Part shown: positions 61,532 through 64,000 of the stretch, one piece after another | Position numbering within the stretch: position 1 is the stretch's first letter | Layout of the letters: each line of letters begins with the position of its first letter | Assembly: GCA_016185205.1 (NCBI GenBank) | Contig: JACPOA010000019.1 | Coordinates: forward strand, 62,001 to 126,000 | Length of the DNA stretch: 64,000 nt | Direction: 5' to 3' | Source of the DNA: Hyphomicrobiales bacterium | Lineage (GTDB): Bacteria; Pseudomonadota; Alphaproteobacteria; Rhizobiales; Xanthobacteraceae | Program-made: the position numbers and the translations under genes | Notes under the pieces: generated by a model | The model's input: only the letters and a program-made list of their open reading frames with translations | What the model was told of the DNA's origin: nothing | The model's database searches: none

Positions 61532-62704
61532 ATGATCGCGGACGACCGGCACCTGAGAATAGGCTTCGCGCCGCGTCTGGCGGCGCTGTATGCGGCGTTT
61601 TTCATCGTCGCCGGCATCGCGCAGCCGTTCTTCCCGGTCTGGCTGAAGGCCAAGGGGCTCGACCCCGGCACCATCGGCCTGGTGCTGGCCATGCCGATGC
61701 TGCTGCGCATGCTGGCGATCCCGGTGGTCACCCGCCAGGCCGACCGCCGCGACGCCCTGCGCGCCGCCATCATCGTGACCAGTGGCTTGAGCGTCGCCGG
61801 CTACGCCCTGGTCGGCCTGGCCGAAGGCGCGACCGCGATCCTGCTCGCCTATGCGCTGGCCTCGCTCGTCATCACGCCCATCATGCCGCTGACGGAGACC
61901 TATGCCTTCAAGGGGCTCGGCGCACTTGGCCGCGCCTATGGGCCGGTGCGGCTGTGGGGCTCGGCGACCTTCATCCTCGGCACTTTCGCGGCCGGCTTTG
62001 CCGCCGACGTGATCCCGGCGCGCCATCTGATCTGGCTGATCGTGGCGGCGAGCGCGCTCACTGCGCTCACCGCCTGCGGACTGGCGCCGCTGGCGACGCC
62101 GGCGCCGAGCGCGAGCGAGCCGCCGCCGGTGCGCAAGCGCCTGCTGCGCGATCCCGCCTTCCTCGCCGTGCTGGCGGCAGCCAGCCTGATCCAGGCCAGC
62201 CACGCGGTGTTCTACGGCTTCTCGGCGCTGGAATGGCGCGCCAACGGTTTGGACGGCACCACCATCGCGGCGTTGTGGGGACTGGGCGTGATCGCGGAGA
62301 TCGTGCTGTTCGCGTTCTCGGGCCGGCTGCCGGCGTTTTTCCAGCCGATCGTGCTGCTGATGGTAGGCAGCGTCGGCGGCACGCTGCGCTGGGCCGGCAT
62401 GGCGCTCGATCCGCCGACCGCGGCGCTGCCCTGGCTGCAACTGCTGCACGCGCTGTCGTTCGGCGCCACCCATCTCGGTGCGCTCACTTATCTCGCGCGC
62501 AATACGCCGGCCGGGCAGAACGCGACCGCGCAAGGCTACCTTGCGATCGCGCTCGGCGCAGCCATGGCCGGCAGCATGGGATTGTCGGGCGTGCTGTACG
62601 CGGCGTTCGGCAACTTCGCCTATGCGGCGATGGCGCTAGCGGCGATCGCTGGCGGCGCTTGCGCGTTCGTCGCGCAGCGGGCGCGACGCGTAGCCGCGCA
62701 CTGA
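61532..62704 (+). CDS. MFS transporter (HcaT/3-phenylpropionate permease-like)
   Basis: ATG 61532 gives 390 residues with about twelve membrane helices. The N-terminus LRIGFAPRLAALYAAFFIVAGIAQPFFPVWLKAKGLDPGTIGLVLAM matches the 3-phenylpropionic acid transporter group. Further conserved parts are ITPIMPLTETYAFKGLGALGRAYGPVRLWGSATFILGTF and ALSFGATHLGALTYLAR. It would import a small organic acid or a nucleoside; the substrate is not certain. It diverges from the hypothetical gene, and its tail overlaps the Clp-fold gene on the other strand. Confidence 0.9.
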   Translation: MIADDRHLRIGFAPRLAALYAAFFIVAGIAQPFFPVWLKAKGLDPGTIGLVLAMPMLLRMLAIPVVTRQADRRDALRAAIIVTSGLSVAGYALVGLAEGATAILLAYALASLVITPIMPLTETYAFKGLGALGRAYGPVRLWGSATFILGTFAAGFAADVIPARHLIWLIVAASALTALTACGLAPLATPAPSASEPPPVRKRLLRDPAFLAVLAAASLIQASHAVFYGFSALEWRANGLDGTTIAALWGLGVIAEIVLFAFSGRLPAFFQPIVLLMVGSVGGTLRWAGMALDPPTAALPWLQLLHALSFGATHLGALTYLARNTPAGQNATAQGYLAIALGAAMAGSMGLSGVLYAAFGNFAYAAMALAAIAGGACAFVAQRARRVAAH

Positions 62705-63160
62705 GCGCGTCTGCACGCGCTGCGTCGGCTGGTCGCAGCTCGCCACGATGCCGTCGAGGTCGCGGCCTTGCAGATAGATCATCTTGCGCGACAGGCCGCC
62801 GTGCCGGCTGATCCACCGCCGCACGTGCGCCGGATAGATATTCCACAACGCCTGCGTGCCCATCGGGCTGGTGACCGGGCGGCCGTCGCTGTCCGGCATC
62901 CAGGCGGCGTGGAAGCCGAAGCGCGCGCGCGGCGTCGCGCATACGCGCGAGCGTGGCACCAGGCCGAGCACCAGCGTGCAGGCCGACAGGCAGTTGCCGT
63001 CGATGACGACGCGTTCGCCGGACGAGCGCACCTGGGCGAAGGTTTGCAGGTAGTGGCCGATCTGGCCGCCGCGATCCTCGGCAATGCGCATGGTCGCCGA
63101 TGCCGACGTCGCGCTTAACGCCAGCAACGCGGCGCAGAGCAGCAACCCCCGAATACGCAT
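62636..63160 (-). CDS. Periplasmic Clp-fold (COG3904-like) protein
   Basis: This 174-residue protein has a signal peptide (IRGLLLCAALLALSATSASA). A core VVIDGNCLSACTLVLGLVPRSRVCATPRARFGFHAAW follows, in which the Ser of LSACT and the His of GFHAA sit where ClpP-like serine proteases have them. The second half has YPAHVRRWISRHGGLSRKMIYLQG. The role in the periplasm is unknown. Its last 69 bases overlap the end of the MFS gene, so both stops lie inside each other's coding region. Confidence 0.8.
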   Translation of the reverse strand: MRIRGLLLCAALLALSATSASATMRIAEDRGGQIGHYLQTFAQVRSSGERVVIDGNCLSACTLVLGLVPRSRVCATPRARFGFHAAWMPDSDGRPVTSPMGTQALWNIYPAHVRRWISRHGGLSRKMIYLQGRDLDGIVASCDQPTQRVQTRSVRGYASRPLRDERASAASDRR

Positions 63161-63334
63161 GACCCCCCCGTCCCCGTTATCGGTCTCACGCCGAATCCGG
63201 CCTGGCTATTTTGACGCAAGTGTAGGCCGAAGACTGGGTCGACGGAAAGGATTGGTTAACCAAAAAAGCGGGGATATTTCGTGAACAAATTCAGGCGGTA
63301 GTGAAAAGCCGCAGGGCTTACGAATGGAACTTTG

Positions 63335-63514
63335 TCAGTGCACGGACTGGTTTTTGTCGTCCGTGGGTGGGGCCATGGCCGCCGCGAGGTCGCATTCCGC
63401 CGCCAGCTTCTCGAGCTCGGCCGCGGTCTCCTCATGCCAGCTCTGGCGCGCGATCTGCCGGCAGAGCAGGGCATGCGCGAGCAGGCGTTCGGCGAGTTGC
63501 GAGGATGGCGTCAT
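63335..63514 (-). CDS. Hypothetical small helical protein
   Basis: This 59-residue helical protein from ATG 63514 (TPSSQLAERLLAHALLCRQI then ARQSWHEETAAELEKLAAECDLAA) resembles small Bradyrhizobium-type proteins with the SQLAERLLAHA start. Function is unknown. No membrane segment or signal is present. Support is the coherent amphipathic helices rather than a motif. Confidence 0.6.
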   Translation of the reverse strand: MTPSSQLAERLLAHALLCRQIARQSWHEETAAELEKLAAECDLAAAMAPPTDDKNQSVH

Positions 63515-63894
63515 CGGGTTCAAGCGGCGTTTCGTGAACAGGGGCGTCAACGGTGCATTTATGAACGCAACCGGACACAGCGGCTTTGATGAATATCAAT
63601 CGATAGCAAGGTGGTTATTGGATTTCGTATTGGCAGCGCAGATTTAAGCCGTTTAATTTGTGCAGAAAACTGCACGAATTTCAGGACGCTAGGATGGTCA
63701 CTGATACGATAAATCGCCATTGGGAGTCATTTTTGACCCCTTACATTTGCAATTAACTGCAATATTTTTTAGGTGTTGCAAGGAAACCTTTAATGATTTC
63801 AAGTATTTAATATTCTGGACGATCCACGGGTTGTGGACAAAAACTTAACGAATCCCTAAGTTTGCCCTACGGCTCGGGGGAGAGGCGGTGCGTC
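63515..63894. other. AT-rich intergenic stretch
   Basis: About 380 bases, much more AT-rich than the window, hold no supported gene. TTGTGG and ATTTAATAT-like pieces could be promoter parts for the last gene, but no clear pair was found. Confidence 0.45.
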
Positions 63895-64000
63895 ATGAAC
63901 AACATCGATGACTTGGAAATTTACATTTCCCGTAGTGGTAGAAAATGGCTTGCCGCTACTGCCACATCTCCCTATTTTTGCTTCGAGGCCGATTCGGAGC
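63895..64000 (+). CDS. Hypothetical protein, cut by window end
   Basis: ATG 63895 after GGGGGAGAGG opens MNNIDDLEIYISRSGRKWLA and then ATATSPYFCFEADSE, with no stop before the window ends. The start looks like a small protein with a beta-strand and a conserved Trp. It is too short to classify. Confidence 0.55.
   Translation, partial: MNNIDDLEIYISRSGRKWLAATATSPYFCFEADSE

Overview
The window is a chromosomal segment from an alphaproteobacterium of the order Hyphomicrobiales (Rhizobiales), most likely near Bradyrhizobium, Rhodopseudomonas or Pseudolabrys. This is inferred from the high GC content with strong GC3 bias, a ROSE-type RNA thermometer ahead of a small heat-shock gene, a gnnA/gnnB-type pair for diamino-glucose lipid A, an Omp25/31-like barrel, a gene-transfer-agent-style terminase, and two families of short palindromic repeats. 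No rRNA or tRNA gene, insertion sequence or CRISPR array was seen.

Region 1 (1-21.8 kb) is a surface-polysaccharide island, nearly all on the plus strand, and visibly more AT-rich in its first 9 kb. It holds two tandem TIGR04325-type methyltransferases, glycosyltransferases, an ABC flippase, a C-methyltransferase, a 3-amino-6-deoxyhexose module (FdtA-like isomerase, DegT aminotransferase, RmlC) and a collapsed rmlB pseudogene. After these come an asparagine-synthase-type amidotransferase, a uronic-acid module (TviB/WbpO-type dehydrogenase and a UDP-glucuronate 4-epimerase), Gmd, a transaldolase and the gnnA/gnnB pair. Many genes overlap by 1-4 bases, which indicates translational coupling.

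Region 2 (21.9-41.3 kb) is mostly housekeeping: cysD-cysNC with a DUF2061 gene, manC (minus strand), murJ, an RND efflux pair, and a molybdenum hydroxylase large subunit with two c-type cytochromes. It continues with an EamA transporter, a stand-alone Lrp/AsnC ligand-binding domain, a TPP riboswitch driving thiM-thiE-thiD, and a TRAP receptor.

Region 3 (41.1-46 kb) is an accessory defence spot. The 3' end of the TRAP receptor gene recurs twice downstream. Around these copies lie a PemK-type toxin-antitoxin pair, a 5' stub of a type I restriction R subunit, and a complete type IIG restriction-modification enzyme with a small partner ORF.

Region 4 (46-64 kb) is mixed. It includes an outer-membrane barrel, a FAH hydrolase next to a LeuA-family enzyme, and a stress cluster (SPW protein, a 32-residue membrane peptide, Hsp20 with a ROSE thermometer). 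Further on are an orphan terminase pair, a FadL-type porin, a ParDE pair, an SDR, a threonine dehydratase, an MFS transporter and a Clp-fold periplasmic protein.

The most unusual recurring theme is short palindromic repeats that lie in frame inside protein genes (parE, the putative terminase small subunit and a conserved hypothetical gene), where they add low-complexity peptide segments. Starts were revised from the ORF track wherever overlap, ribosome-binding site or family alignment favoured another codon. All family assignments come from reading motifs, not from database searches.
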